From Vicia villosa (taxonomy: Eukaryota > Streptophyta > Magnoliopsida > Fabales > Fabaceae): a DNA stretch of 64,000 nucleotides. The notes below the pieces were generated by a model, which was not told the origin of the DNA, did not search any database, and was given only the letters and a program-made list of their open reading frames with translations. The stretch covers positions 124,001 through 188,000 of the forward strand of contig NW_026705482.1 of assembly GCF_029867415.1 (NCBI RefSeq). The letters run 5' to 3'. Of this stretch, positions 10,560 through 20,964 are shown piece after piece; the first letter of the stretch is position 1, and the number at the start of each line of letters is the position of its first letter. Both the position numbers and the translations under genes were made by a program.

Positions 10560-12351
10560 TGTAACACCCCATATTTTCCATTTAGTAATTTAATTTAAAT
10601 TTAAATTAATTAATTGGAATTTTGGTATTTTAATTTGGATTTTACTGGAAAATTATGGAATAGGAGCTATTGGGCTTAAGGTGTAATGTTAGTAAAAGAG
10701 GGGTGCTATTTGCTTAGGCCTTTTACTAAGTTGTGTTTATTTTAATTTTAATTTTCATAAAATAAGAAAAGAGCCAATTGGGAGAAAAAGAAGAACACGT
10801 GAAAGAGAAAAGAAGAGAATAAGAAGAAGAGGAGGATTGATTAGTATCTATTATGTGATTATAAGTAATAGGATTGATTAGATATTATTTGATTCAATTG
10901 GTTGTATTGGGATTGGGATTGTTAGGTTTGGGAATGAAATAGTTTGGGGAAATTGATGATATTGCATGAAATTATGAATGGAAAAATGTGTTTTAATGGT
11001 GTTTGATGATGTGTGATAATGTCTGCGATGTTTTTATACCTTTATGTGATGTTTGGAATGCATTTTGGGTGGAGAATGGGTGAGATCGCAGGTCTGTTGC
11101 AGAGATGAAAATTCTGCAAAATCGCACATCCGCTAAGTAGAGGTAGGCCCTCTAAGCGGAGGTCCCAACGTAGTTCGCTTCTGTCAAGAGTCGCTGGTGG
11201 GCCGCTGAGCGGACTCTGCTGTGCAGAAAGTTTTCTAAACTTCGAAATTGCGTATCTTTTGATCTTTGTACTCTTTTTATATGCCGTTTTGGGCATTGCA
11301 AAGCTAATTAAATGTTTTATTATATAAAATAGAAGTATGGGCAGTGGCCGACTTTATTTCTAAAACTCGATTTATTTGCTTTGGTAGAATGAGACATTGT
11401 GCAAATATGTGAATTGCGGACAAGACAATATAATATTATGGTGATGGATGAACTGTGATTTGCTATGTTTAATTAATGAATGAGTGATATAATTGAATGA
11501 TTGCGGAACATGGTCATACTCGTTGGTGGTGATAATGGTGAGTTGTGAGACGATGTATTTCATCGGATCGGTGATGTGTAAGTATGTCATATGTGTGTGC
11601 ATTCATTCATACATCATTTAATAACTGAATCCCGGTGACGTATGGATTAGTGGTGGACATAATTCCCATTGTGTGGAATTTGTGTCGGTAGGGCCGTATC
11701 TCGATGATTTTTAGATCGGTCGGGTGGATTAAGTCCACGGTTTATTGGTTCCACATGCATAGTGTCAGTTGGTCCATATGCATATTGATATAACATGATT
11801 GAATCAGTTTCAGTTTTATATTTTGGTGATGTAATTGTTGGTATGGTTACTTGATGATTGTATGAAAATCTGAATATAATGCATTTTGGGTGAATGATAT
11901 GTTATGATGTTATGTTGCTTATGAATGCATAATATTTATTAATTATGAATGATACTCACCCTTACATGTTGTCATTTTTAAGATTGAGGATAGCGACTTT
12001 TGACTTGGTGAGGATTAGCTCATAAGTCAGTGTGTTTAGTGTAGCGTCAAGTGTCATGCTCTGATATTGTAACACTGGGGAACGCTAGTTTTTGAGTTTA
12101 TAATTTTATAACTTTAATTGTTTGTTTTTGGGTTATTCTATGGGATATGGTATCAAAGATATTGTGCCTATCTGTTTGATTAATTTTCCGTTGTGTTGAC
12201 ATGAGATGTTGTGAACTATTGATGAATGTTCCTCAGTTAATGCATGACAATGAAGTACGTTATTTTGTGTTTTAAAACGAATTGTGGCACCCTTATTTCA
12301 TGTTACTCTGATTATTTATTTAATTGCCGCGGGGTTTAGAACGGTGTTACA
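10560..12351 (+). repeat. left LTR of Tekay copy 2
   Basis: The 1,792-bp repeat starts TGTAACACCCCATATTTTCC and ends GGTGTTACA. It contains a single copy of the CCGCTAAG...CTAAGCGG segment at about 11128-11160, which is expanded in the right LTR. A TTTTATATG motif near 11275 may be the TATA box. The plus-strand LTR sequence is clearly recognisable again at 16866. Confidence 0.9.
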
Positions 12352-12355
12352 ATAG

Positions 12356-12367
12356 TGGTATCAGAGC
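12356..12367 (+). promoter_or_regulatory. primer binding site, initiator tRNA-Met type
   Basis: TGGTATCAGAGC lies four bases (ATAG) after the left LTR, complementary to the 3' end of initiator tRNA-Met. Confidence 0.9.
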
Positions 12368-12486
12368 ACAGTCGTTCGTTGTGACCAGAGTCTTATTGTG
12401 AATTATTCCTTTGTATGCGATGAGTGCGAGTTATCACTGTCAATAATTTTGGTGCTAATGGAATTGTTTTGTGGATTAGCAGAACA

Positions 12487-12927
12487 ATGGCTGGAAGAGG
12501 TGGAAGAAACGATGATGCTATCGCCGAGGCTTTGGGCATGATTGCTGGTGTGCTGGGAAGGAATGCAAATGGAGCTGGGATTGGTGCTGACAGGCAATTG
12601 GGGAATTTTCAGAGGAACAATCCTCCATTGTTCAAGGGCACGCATGATCGTGAAGGTGCTCAGAAGTGGCTAAAGGAGATCGAGAGGATTTTCAGAGTCA
12701 TTGATTGTGCTGAAAACCTGAAAGTAAGGTATGGTACTCATATGTTGTTCGAAGAGGCTGATGACTGGTGGATGGCTACTAGAGATGAACTGGATGTTGA
12801 TGGTGTAGCTATTTCTTGGGTTGTGTTCAAAAGAGAGTTTATGAGGAGGTATTTTCCTAAGGACGTTCGAGGCAGGAAAGAAATTGAATTTTTGGAGCTG
12901 ACTCAAGGTAATATGACGGTACCATAG
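12487..12927 (+). pseudogene. Tekay copy 2 gag capsid part
   Basis: Starts MAGRGGRNDDAIAEALGM, matching the other Tekay gag starts. It runs through PLFKGTHDREGAQKWLKEI to RGRKEIEFLELTQGNMTVP, then a TAG where copy 1 has Glu (VPEYASKF). Downstream of the stop the frame goes on (YASKFVCLAKYYVHYNNDE), but a deletion of the segment corresponding to RDEIKQGIRY in copy 1, near 13023, then breaks it. The open frame reaches upstream to 12424, but family comparison supports the ATG at 12487. Confidence 0.85.
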
Positions 12928-13049
12928 TATGCTTCGAAATTTGTCTGCTTGGCGAAGTACTACGTTCACTACAACAATGATGAAGCTAGTGAATTCTCAA
13001 AGTGTATCAAATTTGAGAATGGTATCAGAAGATTCGGCGGTTTGTCGAT

Positions 13050-14207
13050 TTGGTGGACTGTAGCAGGATCTTCGAAGAGGATAACATCAAGCTGAAGTCA
13101 TCTCACTCTCGCGAGTTGGTTGACAAGAAAGGTAAGAAGCCTATGAATAGAGGTAAGCCATATGGTAGAGGAAATCCTAAAACTGGTGATTGGAAGAGGC
13201 CTAGTGGGGGAGATTCTGGTGCTCCTGTTAGGTGCTACAACTGTGGTGAGACTGGGCATAGATGGAATGAGTGTAAGAGTGGGGAAAAGAAATGCTTCAA
13301 GTGTGGTGAGGCGGGTCATATTACTTTTGACTGTATGATGAAGACCATTACTTGCTACAATTGCGGCGAAGAAGGCCATATTAGCCCACAATGCATTAAA
13401 CCGAAGAAGAATCATTCTGGTGGGAAGGTCTTTGCTTTGTCTGGGTCAGAGACTACTCCGGAGGATCGATTGATTAAAGGTACGTGTTTTATCCATGGCA
13501 CACCTTTAATTGCAATTATTGATATTGGAGAAACGCATTCGTTTATTTCGTTGGATTGTTCTAAAAGATTGGGATTAGAAATATCTGATATTAATGGAAG
13601 TATGATTATTGATACTCCTGTGTCGGGTTCAGTAACTACTTCTTTTGCTTGTTTGAATTATCCGGTTGATATTTTTGGTAGAAAATTTGGGATGGACTTA
13701 GTGTGCCTTCCGCTTGAACAACTTGATGTTATTCTGGGAATGAACTGGTTGGAATTCAAGCGGGTTCATATTAATTGCTTTACGAAGACGGTTATATTTC
13801 CTGAAGAGAGCAGTGTTGAGGATTTGGCGATGACTACTAAGCAGGTAAATGAAGCGGTTAAAGATGGGGCTGCAATGTTCATATTATTTGCATCCATGGA
13901 GGTGAAAGGGAAAGAGGTGAGTAATGAATTACCGGTAGTACGAGACTTTCCAGATGTTTTTCCAGAAGAGGTTAGAGAGTTGCCACCTGAGAGGGAAGTG
14001 GAGTTTGCGATCGAATTAATTCTTGGGACGAGTCCTGTGTCGATGGCGCCTTATCGCATGTCGGCATCCGAGTTGACTGAATTGAAGAGTCAATTAGAAG
14101 AGTTGCTTGAGAAGGAATTCATTCGTCCTAGTGTTTCGCCGTGGGGTGCACCAGTGTTGTTGGTAAAGAAAAAAGAAGGTTCGATGAGACTTATGTGTGG
14201 ATTATAG
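13050..14207 (+). pseudogene. Tekay copy 2 nucleocapsid and protease, protease site altered
   Basis: It holds three CCHC zinc knuckles ([42 protein letters not shown]), then the aspartic protease. The protease active site reads IIDIGETHSFIS instead of the [12 protein letters not shown] of copy 1. The Thr of DTG is Ile and the next Ala is Glu, which should inactivate the enzyme. The N-terminal part of RT follows ([21 protein letters not shown]). The frame ends at 14207 because of a small indel near 14192; RT continues in another frame at 14208. The first Met is arbitrary, since the true N-terminus is gag. Confidence 0.85.
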
Positions 14208-14262
14208 ATAGCTGAACAAGGTTACTATCAAGAACCGATATCCATTACCGAGGATTGATGAC

Positions 14263-15576
14263 TTGATAGATCAGCTGGTTGGAGCAAGTGTATTGAGTAA
14301 AATTGATTTGAGGTCTGGGTATCATCGGATTCGTGTGAAAGCAGACAATATTCAGAAGACTGCATTCAGAACGAGGTATGGTCATTACGAGTATACCGTG
14401 ATGCCATTTGGGGTTACTAATGCGCCTAGTGTCTTTATGGAGTATATGAATAAGATCTTTCATCCTTATCTCGACAAGTTTGTTATGGTGTTTATAGATG
14501 ATATTCTGATATATTCTAAGAACAAGGAAGAGCATGCAGATCATCTTAGAATTGTGTTGGAATTGTTGAAAGAAAAGAAGCTTTATGCGAAGTTGTCGAA
14601 GTGTGAATTCTGGTTGAGCGAAGTGGGTTTTCTTGGTCATGTGATTTCCAAGAATGGTATTGCCGTAGATCTGACGAAGGTAGAAGCGGTATCTCAGTGG
14701 GAAGCTCCGAAGTCAGTTTCTGAGATTCGTAGTTTCCTGGGTCTTGTAGGTTACTATAGAATGTTTATCGAAGGATTTTCGAGGTTAGCGTTACCATTAA
14801 CCAAGTTAACTAGGAAGGGGCAAGCATTTATTTGGGATTCTAAGTGTGAAGAAGGATTCCAAGAGTTGAAGAAGAGGTTGAATAGTGCTCCGATCTTGAT
14901 TTTGCCGAGTCCGGCGGAATCTTTTGTGGTTTATTGTGATGCATCGTTAATGGGATTAGGTGGTGTATTAATAAAGAATCAACAGGTTGTGGCGTATGCG
15001 TCGCTACAACTCAAAGTGCACGAGAGGAATTACCCGACTCATGATTTGGAATTGGCGGCGGTGGTCTTTGTATTGAAATTATGGAGACATTATTTATATG
15101 GTTCGAGGTTTGAAGTATTCAGTGATCACAAGAGCTTGAAGTATATCTTTGATAAGAAGGAGCTTAATATGAGGCAGAGAAGATGGTTGGAATTTCTTAA
15201 GGATTATGATTTTGGGCTGTATTACCATCCGGGTACAGCTAATGTCATTGTTGATGCGTTGAGTAGGAAATCTTTACATATGTCTATGCTAATGGTGCAA
15301 GAACTGGATTTAATTGAGCAATTCCGAGATTTAAGTTTGGTATGCAAAGGTACTTATAATAGTGTTAAGTTAGGTATGCTGAAGCTGACGAGTGGTATTC
15401 TTGACAATATTAGAGAAGGTCAGAAAGCCGATGTGGAATTAGTTGATAAGTTGACATTAATTAATCAAGGTAAAGGAGGTGAATTCAGAATCGACGAGAA
15501 TGGTATAATAAGGTTTGGTGATCGCGTTTGCGTTCCTGATGTTGCTGAGCTGAGAAAGAGTATTTTTGAGGAATGA
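14263..15576 (+). pseudogene. Tekay copy 2 reverse transcriptase and RNase H
   Basis: It covers RT from [21 protein letters not shown] through the [10 protein letters not shown] catalytic motif (about residues 77-86). RNase H follows ([20 protein letters not shown], then VDALSRK), then the linker to integrase. The stop at 15574-15576 is TGA where copy 1 has Gly (EEGHRSGL). The frame then continues into the integrase at 15577. Copy 1 is intact across this region, which shows the stop is a mutation. Confidence 0.85.
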
Positions 15577-15615
15577 CATCATAGCGGATTAAGTATTCAT
15601 CTGCGTTCTACCAAG

Positions 15616-16518
15616 ATGTATCATGATTTGAAGAAGTTATTTTGGTGGCCTGGAATGAAGAAAGAGATTGCTGAATTTTTTTATTCTTGTTTGACTTGCC
15701 AGAAGTCAAAGATTGAACATCAAAAGCCGTATGGAGCTATGCAACCGTTGTTCATTCTGGAATGGAAGTGGGACAGCATATCGATGGATTTTGTTTCTGG
15801 GTTGTCGATGACAGTTAAGAAGTGCGAGGCCATTTGGGTTATCGTGGATAGATTGAAAAAATCTGCTCACTTTATACCGATGAGAATGGATTATCCTATG
15901 GAGAGGTTAGCTCAGTTATATATTGAGAAGATAGTGAGTTTACATGGTATTCCTTCGAGTATTGTGTCAGATAGAGATCCAAGGTTTACGTCGAGATTCT
16001 GGGAAGGTTTGCAGAAAGCATTGGGTACTAAGTTGAGATTGAGTTCTGCTTATCATCCGCAGACTGATGGTCAAACAGAGAGGACGATTCAATCGTTGGA
16101 AGATTTGTTGCATGCTTGTGTGTTGGAAAAAGACGGTGCTTGGGATAGTTATCTGCCATTGATTGAATTTACCTACAATAATAGTTTTCATTCGAGTATT
16201 GGTATGACTCCATTTGAAGCGTTGTATGGTAGATGGTGTAGGACGCCATTATGTTGGTATGAATCCGGTGAGAGTGCAGTAATTGGACCAAAGATTGTTC
16301 AAGAGACGACAGAAAAGATTAAGATGATTCAGGAGAAGATGGAAGCTTCTCAGAGTCGTCAGAAAAGCTATCATGACAAGAGGCGGAGAACACTTGAATT
16401 TCAAGAAGGAGATCATGTGTTTCTGAGGGTTACTCCGACGACTGGTATTGGTCGCGCGCTGAAGTCAAGGAAGTTGACGCCGCATTTTGTTAGTTCGTTC
16501 AGATTATTGAAAGAGTAG
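15616..16518 (+). pseudogene. Tekay copy 2 integrase
   Basis: The zinc-binding part (FYSCLTCQKSKIEHQ) is followed by the core. The core has first Asp in SMDFVSGL, second Asp in IVSDRDPRFTS and Glu in QTDGQTERTIQSL, so the DDE set is intact here, unlike copy 1. The C-terminal domain starts VTPTTGIGRALKSRKLTPHF and runs into a stop at 16518 after a frameshift near 16490. The HHCC His residues lie just upstream across the TGA at 15574. Confidence 0.85.
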
Positions 16519-16562
16519 GAGAAGCGGCTAATCGTATTACGTTACCACCGATACTTGCGAAT

Positions 16563-16775
16563 TTGCATGATGTATTTCACGTGTCTCAGTTGTGGAAATA
16601 CATTGCGGATCCGTCTCATGTGATTCAAGTGGATAGTGTGCAAGTGAGGGATAATTTGACAGTTGAGGCGTTGCCTATGAGAATTGAAGACCGAAAGCTG
16701 AAGCAGTTGCGTGGCAAAGAGATAGCTTTGGTGCAGGTAGCTTGGGGAGGAGCAGCAGGTGGGAATGTTACATAG
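16563..16775 (+). pseudogene. Tekay copy 2 chromodomain region
   Basis: This encodes MHDVFHVSQLWKYIADPSHV, then DRKLKQLRGKEIALVQVAWG, then a TAG at 16773-16775 where Trp is expected (GNVTWELE is the usual chromovirus ending). In-frame codons after the stop read ELESQMKDSYPELFA. This is the type II chromodomain region that is thought to direct chromovirus integration to heterochromatin. The ATG at 16563 is internal. Confidence 0.8.
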
Positions 16776-16852
16776 GAACTGGAGAGTCAGATGAAGGACT
16801 CCTATCCTGAACTCTTTGCTTGAGGTATGTTTTCGAGGACGAAAACTCTTTT

Positions 16853-16864
16853 AGTGGGGGAGAG
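16853..16864 (+). promoter_or_regulatory. polypurine tract of Tekay copy 2
   Basis: AGTGGGGGAGAG sits one base before the right LTR starts (TGTAACACCCC at 16866), the usual plus-strand primer site. Confidence 0.85.
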
Positions 16865-16865
16865 C

Positions 16866-18758
16866 TGTAACACCCCATATTTTTGTTTATTAATTTAATT
16901 TGGATTTTAATTAATTAATTGGAATTTTGGTATTCTAATTTGGATTTAACTGGAAAATTATCGAATAAGAGCTATTGGGCTTAAGGTGTAATGTTAATAA
17001 AAGAGGGGTGCTATTTGGTTAGGCCTTTTACTAAGTTGTGTTTATTTTATTTTATTTTTCATAAAATAAGAAAAGAGCTAATTGGGAGAAAAAGAAGAAC
17101 ACGTGAAAGAGCAAAGAAGAGAAGAAGAAGAGGAAGAAGGGAACCTTCAAGAACTCCAATCGAAGGTAAGGGGGAATCTTCCTTTTAGTATCTATTATGT
17201 GATTATAGGTAATAGGACTGATTAGGATATTATTTGATTCAATTGGTTGTATTGGGATTGGGATTGTTAGGGTTGGGAATGAAATAGTTTGGGGAAATTG
17301 ATGATATTGCATGAAATCATGAATGGGAAAATGTGTTTTCATGGTGTTTGATGATGTGTGATAATGTCTGCGATATTTTTATACCTTTATGTGATGTTTG
17401 GAATGCATTTTGGGTGGAGAATGGGTGAGATCGCAGGTCTGTTGCAGAGATGAAAATTCTACAAAATTGCACGTCCGCTAAGCGGAGGTAGGCCCACTAA
17501 GCAGAGTCCGCTAAGCGGAGGTAGGCCCGCTAAGCGGAGTCCGCTAAGTGGAGGTAGGTCCGCTAAGTAGAGGTCCCAACGTAGTTCGCTTCTGTCACGA
17601 GTCGCTGGTGGGCCGCTGAGCGGACCCTGCTGTGCATAAATTTTTCTAAACTTCGAAATTGCGTATCTTTTGATCCATGTACTCTTTTTATATGCCGTTT
17701 TGGGCATTGCTAAGTTAATTAAATTTTTTATTATATAAAATAGAAGTATGGGCAGTGGCCGACTTTATTTCTAAAACTCAATTTAATTGCTTTGATAGAA
17801 TGAAACATTGTGCAAATATGTGAATTGCGGATAAGACAATGTAATATTGTGGTGATGGATGAATTGTGATTTGCTATGTTTAATTAATGAATGAGTGATA
17901 TGATTGAATGATTGTGGAAGATGGGCATACTCGTTAGCGGTGATAATGGTGAGTTGTAAGACGATGTATTTCATCGGATCGGTGATGTGTAAGTATGTCA
18001 TGTGTGTGCATTCATTCATACATCATTTAATAACTGAATCCCGGTGACGTATGGATTAGTGGTGGACATAATTCCCATTGTGTGGAATTTGTGTCGGTAG
18101 GGACGTATCTCGGTGATGTTTAGATCGGTCGGTGGATTAAGTCCACGTTTTATTGGTACCACATGCATAGTGTCAGTTGGTCCATATGCATATTGATATA
18201 ACATGATTGAATGAGTCAGTGTTATATTTTGGTGATGTAATTGTTGGTATGGTTACTTGATGATTGTATGAAAATCTGAATATAATGCAATTTGGGTGAA
18301 TGGTATGTTATGATGTTATGTTGCTTATGAATGCATAATATTTATTAATTATGAATGGGACTCACCCTTACATGTTGTCATTTTTCAGATTGAGGATAAT
18401 GGCTTTCGACTTGGTGAGGATTAGCTCATAAGTCAGTGTGTTTAGTGTAGCGTCAAGTGTCATGCTCTGATATTGTAACACTGGGGAACGCTAGTTTTTG
18501 AGTTTATAAGTTTATAACTTTAATTGTTTGTTTTTGGGTTATTTTATGGGATATGGTGTCAAAGATGTTGTTCCTATCCGTTTGATTAATTTTCCGCTGT
18601 GTTGACATGAGATGTTATGAACTATTGATGAATGTTCCTTAGTTAATGCATGTCAATGAAGTACATTTATTTTGTGTTTTAAAACGAATTGTGACACCCT
18701 TGTTTCATGTTACTCTGATTATTTATTTAATTGCCGCAGGGTTTAGAAGGGTGTTACA
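16866..18758 (+). repeat. right LTR of Tekay copy 2, shared with a partial third copy
   Basis: The 1,893-bp LTR starts TGTAACACCCCATATTTTTG and ends GGGTGTTACA. It is about 100 bp longer than the left LTR, mostly from the CCGCTAAGCGG minisatellite at 17466-17575. It is followed not by flanking DNA but by ATAG, a primer site and gag, so it acts as 3' LTR of copy 2 and 5' LTR of a partial copy. Confidence 0.9.
17466..17575. repeat. CCGCTAAGCGG minisatellite in the right LTR
   Basis: About three units of roughly 34 bp, each with TCCGCTAAGCGGAGGTAGG and a second palindromic CCGCTAAGCGG-like half. The left LTR has only one degenerate unit (11128-11165). CCGCTAAGCGG is itself an inverted repeat (CCGCT/AGCGG). 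Confidence 0.85.
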
Positions 18759-18762
18759 ATAG

Positions 18763-18774
18763 TGGTATCAGAGC
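18763..18774 (+). promoter_or_regulatory. second primer binding site
   Basis: TGGTATCAGAGC lies four bases after the shared LTR, identical to the site at 12356. Confidence 0.9.
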
Positions 18775-18893
18775 ATAGTCGGTCGTTGTGACCAGAGTCT
18801 TAGTGTCAGTTATTCCTTTGTATTCGACGAGTACGAGTTATCACTGTCGATACTTTTGGTGCTAATGGAATTGTTTTGTGTATTAGAAAAACA

Positions 18894-19230
18894 ATGGCTG
18901 GAAGAGGTGGAAGAAACGACGATGTTATTGTTGAGGCTTTGGGCATGATTGCTGGTGTGCTGGGAGGGAATGCAAATGGAGCTGGGATTGGTGCTGACAG
19001 GCAATTGGGGAATTTTCAGAGGAATAATCCTCCGTTGTTCAAGGGCACGCATGATCCTAAAGGTGCTCAGAAGTGGCTAAAGGAGATCGAGAATATTTTC
19101 AGAATCATTGATTGTGCTGAGAACCTGAAAGTAAGGTATGGTACTCATATGTTGTCCGAAGAGGCTGATGACTGGTGGATGGCTACTAGATCTGAACTGT
19201 ATGCTGATGGTGTAGCTATTTCTTGTGAGA
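18894..19230 (+). pseudogene. truncated gag of the third Tekay copy
   Basis: It reads MAGRGGRNDDVIVEALGM and continues, close to the copy 2 gag, through EEADDWWMATRSELYADG to AIS, where the similarity stops. The few following residues up to a TAA at 19238 come from the flanking sequence. Only about the first 112 gag residues remain. Confidence 0.85.
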
Positions 19231-19460
19231 AAATATAAGGGTGGAAAAAGAAATTGCCTTTAAAAAGTATGGTCCGAGCTGCACCTATATAGGCTAAGTC
19301 GTAGACCATTGTTAGTTGATTTACCCTATTTACACTCCTAATTCCAACCACCAAATTATTTAGTAATTTTTTTATATAATATAATTATTATAAAATATGA
19401 CACTCTTATTAAAATAATTTTATTAATTATTGATATGTTTTTTTACCATCATAAAATAAA
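19231..19460. other. unassigned AT-rich spacer
   Basis: Between the truncated Tekay gag and the Mutator-like element I see no coding frame and no repeat that I recognise. Confidence 0.5.
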
Positions 19461-19722
19461 GGGTTAAATATGTTTGTGGTCCTTATAAATATCCTAATTT
19501 TCAATCCCTCTAAAATTTTCCTTCAAACAATGGTCCTCATAAAGTTTTCCATCCACAATTTTGGTCCCTGCCGTCAATTTTCATTAACGGAAGTTGACGT
19601 GGCATGCCATGTGGAAGACAGTTTGGCAAAAATTTGAAAACACTTGAAATTGCGGGGTTTTTAAACCTCTAAACAAACCCAGAAAAAAGAAGAAAAATAC
19701 CAGTTATGAACTTTTGTCAAAC
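19461..19722 (+). repeat. left terminal inverted repeat of the Pack-MULE
   Basis: About 260 bp that pair with 20706-20964 in reverse. Shared landmarks in order are the GGGTTAAATATG-like terminus, 'ggtcc(t)ttataaa', 'ccatccacaattttggtcc', 'gttgacgtggc', 'ttgaaaacacttgaaattg' and 'gaacttttgtcaaa'. The two arms are diverged by small indels and substitutions. Confidence 0.8.
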
Positions 19723-19879
19723 AAATTGCGAGTAAATTTTGCAACAAGGATTATATCACACGAATTTATCAAGCAATTCCTAAGAATCGTCGAACTTGGT
19801 GGTTAGTGGTATCAGCCACTCCTTATTTGAAAATTAAAACTGTGCGAAATGTTTTGCAATAGCCACCATTCTGTTACAG

Positions 19880-20600
19880 ACAAAGGGAAAAGAAAAGGAT
19901 AATCATAAAGAAGTTGTTTCGGATGATTCAAATGTTGAAAATGTACTTCCTGTCGAGAATGATTTGGTTTGTTTGGATACTGAGGTTGAGGCGGTGAATG
20001 GTGACATTTAAAAACAGTCAACTTCGTTTGTGGTTTCTAAGTTGAGTAATGATAAATTGAATGTGGTTGATGATGCTGCAAATTTTTTGGATACTTTGTC
20101 TTTGGATCCGAAGAAGGATGTTTCTAGTGTTCGTGCTTACAAGAAGTTGCTCCAGGGTGTTGATAAGCGAATAGATACGACTGATAGGTTGAAATTTGAA
20201 ATCCAACTTAATGAGAAGCACAGACCTGCATTTGAATTTGCGCATCCAAAGAAAGAACTAGTAGAGTAAAAACTTATAAATTGTAACACACATTTATGTT
20301 TGTGTATATTTATCTGTCTATGTAAATGCCACTGTTATTAAGGTATAAGAAACATTTCAAATATGTCTGTAATTGAGGAAGTATTACTATGGCTTCCGGG
20401 AAGTGTCGCTGGAACCTTTTGTTCTTCTTACGAAAGAGGAAGAAAATGAGGTTGCACGAGTTTTTTCTGCCAACAGGTATGCTTTGAAAGTTTGGTTATA
20501 TGCTATTTATGAATGTTTAAGTTGTACCATATCTGATTGAAGACTTGTTTCTACATGAAGAAGATCTTGGTTGCTTATGAGAATTTCAATATTGTAAATC
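19880..20600 (+). pseudogene. captured ESD4-type SUMO protease gene fragment
   Basis: Exon-like pieces read in order along the plus strand. Piece 1 (19880 to about 20266, after a TTACAG acceptor) includes KEVVSDDSNVENV, an in-frame TAA at 20009, then VRAYKKLLQGVDKR, FEIQLNEKHRPAFEF and PKKELVE. Piece 2 (ending at 20476 with donor AACAG|GTATG) reads EVSLEPFVLLTKEEENEVAR then VFSANR. Piece 3 (about 20558-20597) reads KKILVAYENFNIV. I recognise the order SVRAYKKLL, PKKELVE, PFVPLT-EEE, FSANR and RKVLVTHENSNI from the plant ULP1-type SUMO proteases of the ESD4 group, which cleave SUMO from proteins at the nuclear envelope. The catalytic His-Asp-Cys part is not captured. Introns are kept, so capture was from DNA. 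The match is from memory and needs alignment. Confidence 0.7.
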
Positions 20601-20705
20601 TTTTTTCAGCTTTCATGGAAAGTAATGTATTGTCGATAAATATTTTCTGGAAAAAATGCCTTTAAATTTTTGCGTTGAAGATTGAAAATATTTCATTTGA
20701 AAATA

Positions 20706-20964
20706 CTATTTGACAAAAGTTCAGAACCAATATTTTTTTTCTTTTTTCTGGGTTTGTTTAGAGAAGTTTTAAAACACCCACAATTTCAAGTGTTTTCAAA
20801 TTTTTGTCAAGTTGTCTTTCACGTGGCGAGCCTTACGAAAGTTGACGGCAGAGACTAAAATTGTGGATGGAATTTTTTATGAAAACCTTTATTTAAAAAA
20901 AAATTTTAAAGAACTATAAACGAAAATAAAGATATTTTATAAAGACCACCAATATATTTAACTA
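20706..20964 (-). repeat. right terminal inverted repeat of the Pack-MULE
   Basis: Reverse complement of the left arm with moderate divergence. It starts inside at 'ttgacaaaagttcagaacc' and ends with 'aatatatttaacta'. Confidence 0.8.

Larger units (their letters stand above)
10560..18758 (+). mobile_element. Tekay-type chromovirus, copy 2, with both LTRs
   Basis: The layout is LTR (10560-12351), tRNA-Met primer site, gag-pol with chromodomain, polypurine tract, LTR (16866-18758). The element is inserted in the LINE. A second primer site and gag follow the right LTR, so the LTRs are part of a longer tandem. The polyprotein is broken by stops at 12927, 15576 and 16773 and by frameshifts near 13030, 14195 and 16500. 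The two LTRs differ mainly by a minisatellite expansion, so the element is not recent. Confidence 0.9.
18759..19230 (+). mobile_element. start of a third Tekay internal region, truncated
   Basis: After the right LTR of copy 2, ATAG and a second TGGTATCAGAGC primer site (18763-18774) are followed by a leader nearly identical to 12368-12486 and by gag. The match to copy 2 ends after 'gctatttcttg' (about 19228); unrelated DNA follows. The order LTR-internal-LTR-internal shows recombination between elements and not two separate insertions. Confidence 0.9.
19461..20964 (+). mobile_element. Mutator-like Pack-MULE carrying ESD4-like gene pieces
   Basis: A 1.5-kb element is bounded by long inverted repeats. 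The left end reads GGGTTAAATATGTTTGTGGT. The right end, reverse-complemented, reads TAGTTAAATATATTGGTGGT. Similarity runs inward for about 260 bp on each side, through a matched 'ccatccacaattttggtcc' / 'aaaattgtggatgg' segment and ending at 'gacaaaagttc' on both sides. This terminus is common among legume Mutator-like elements. No transposase is present, so it is non-autonomous. Its interior holds exon-like sequence of a SUMO protease gene. I could not find a matching 9-bp target duplication (taaaataaa against gtagtacat), so the borders may be eroded or shifted by a few bases. Confidence 0.75.
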
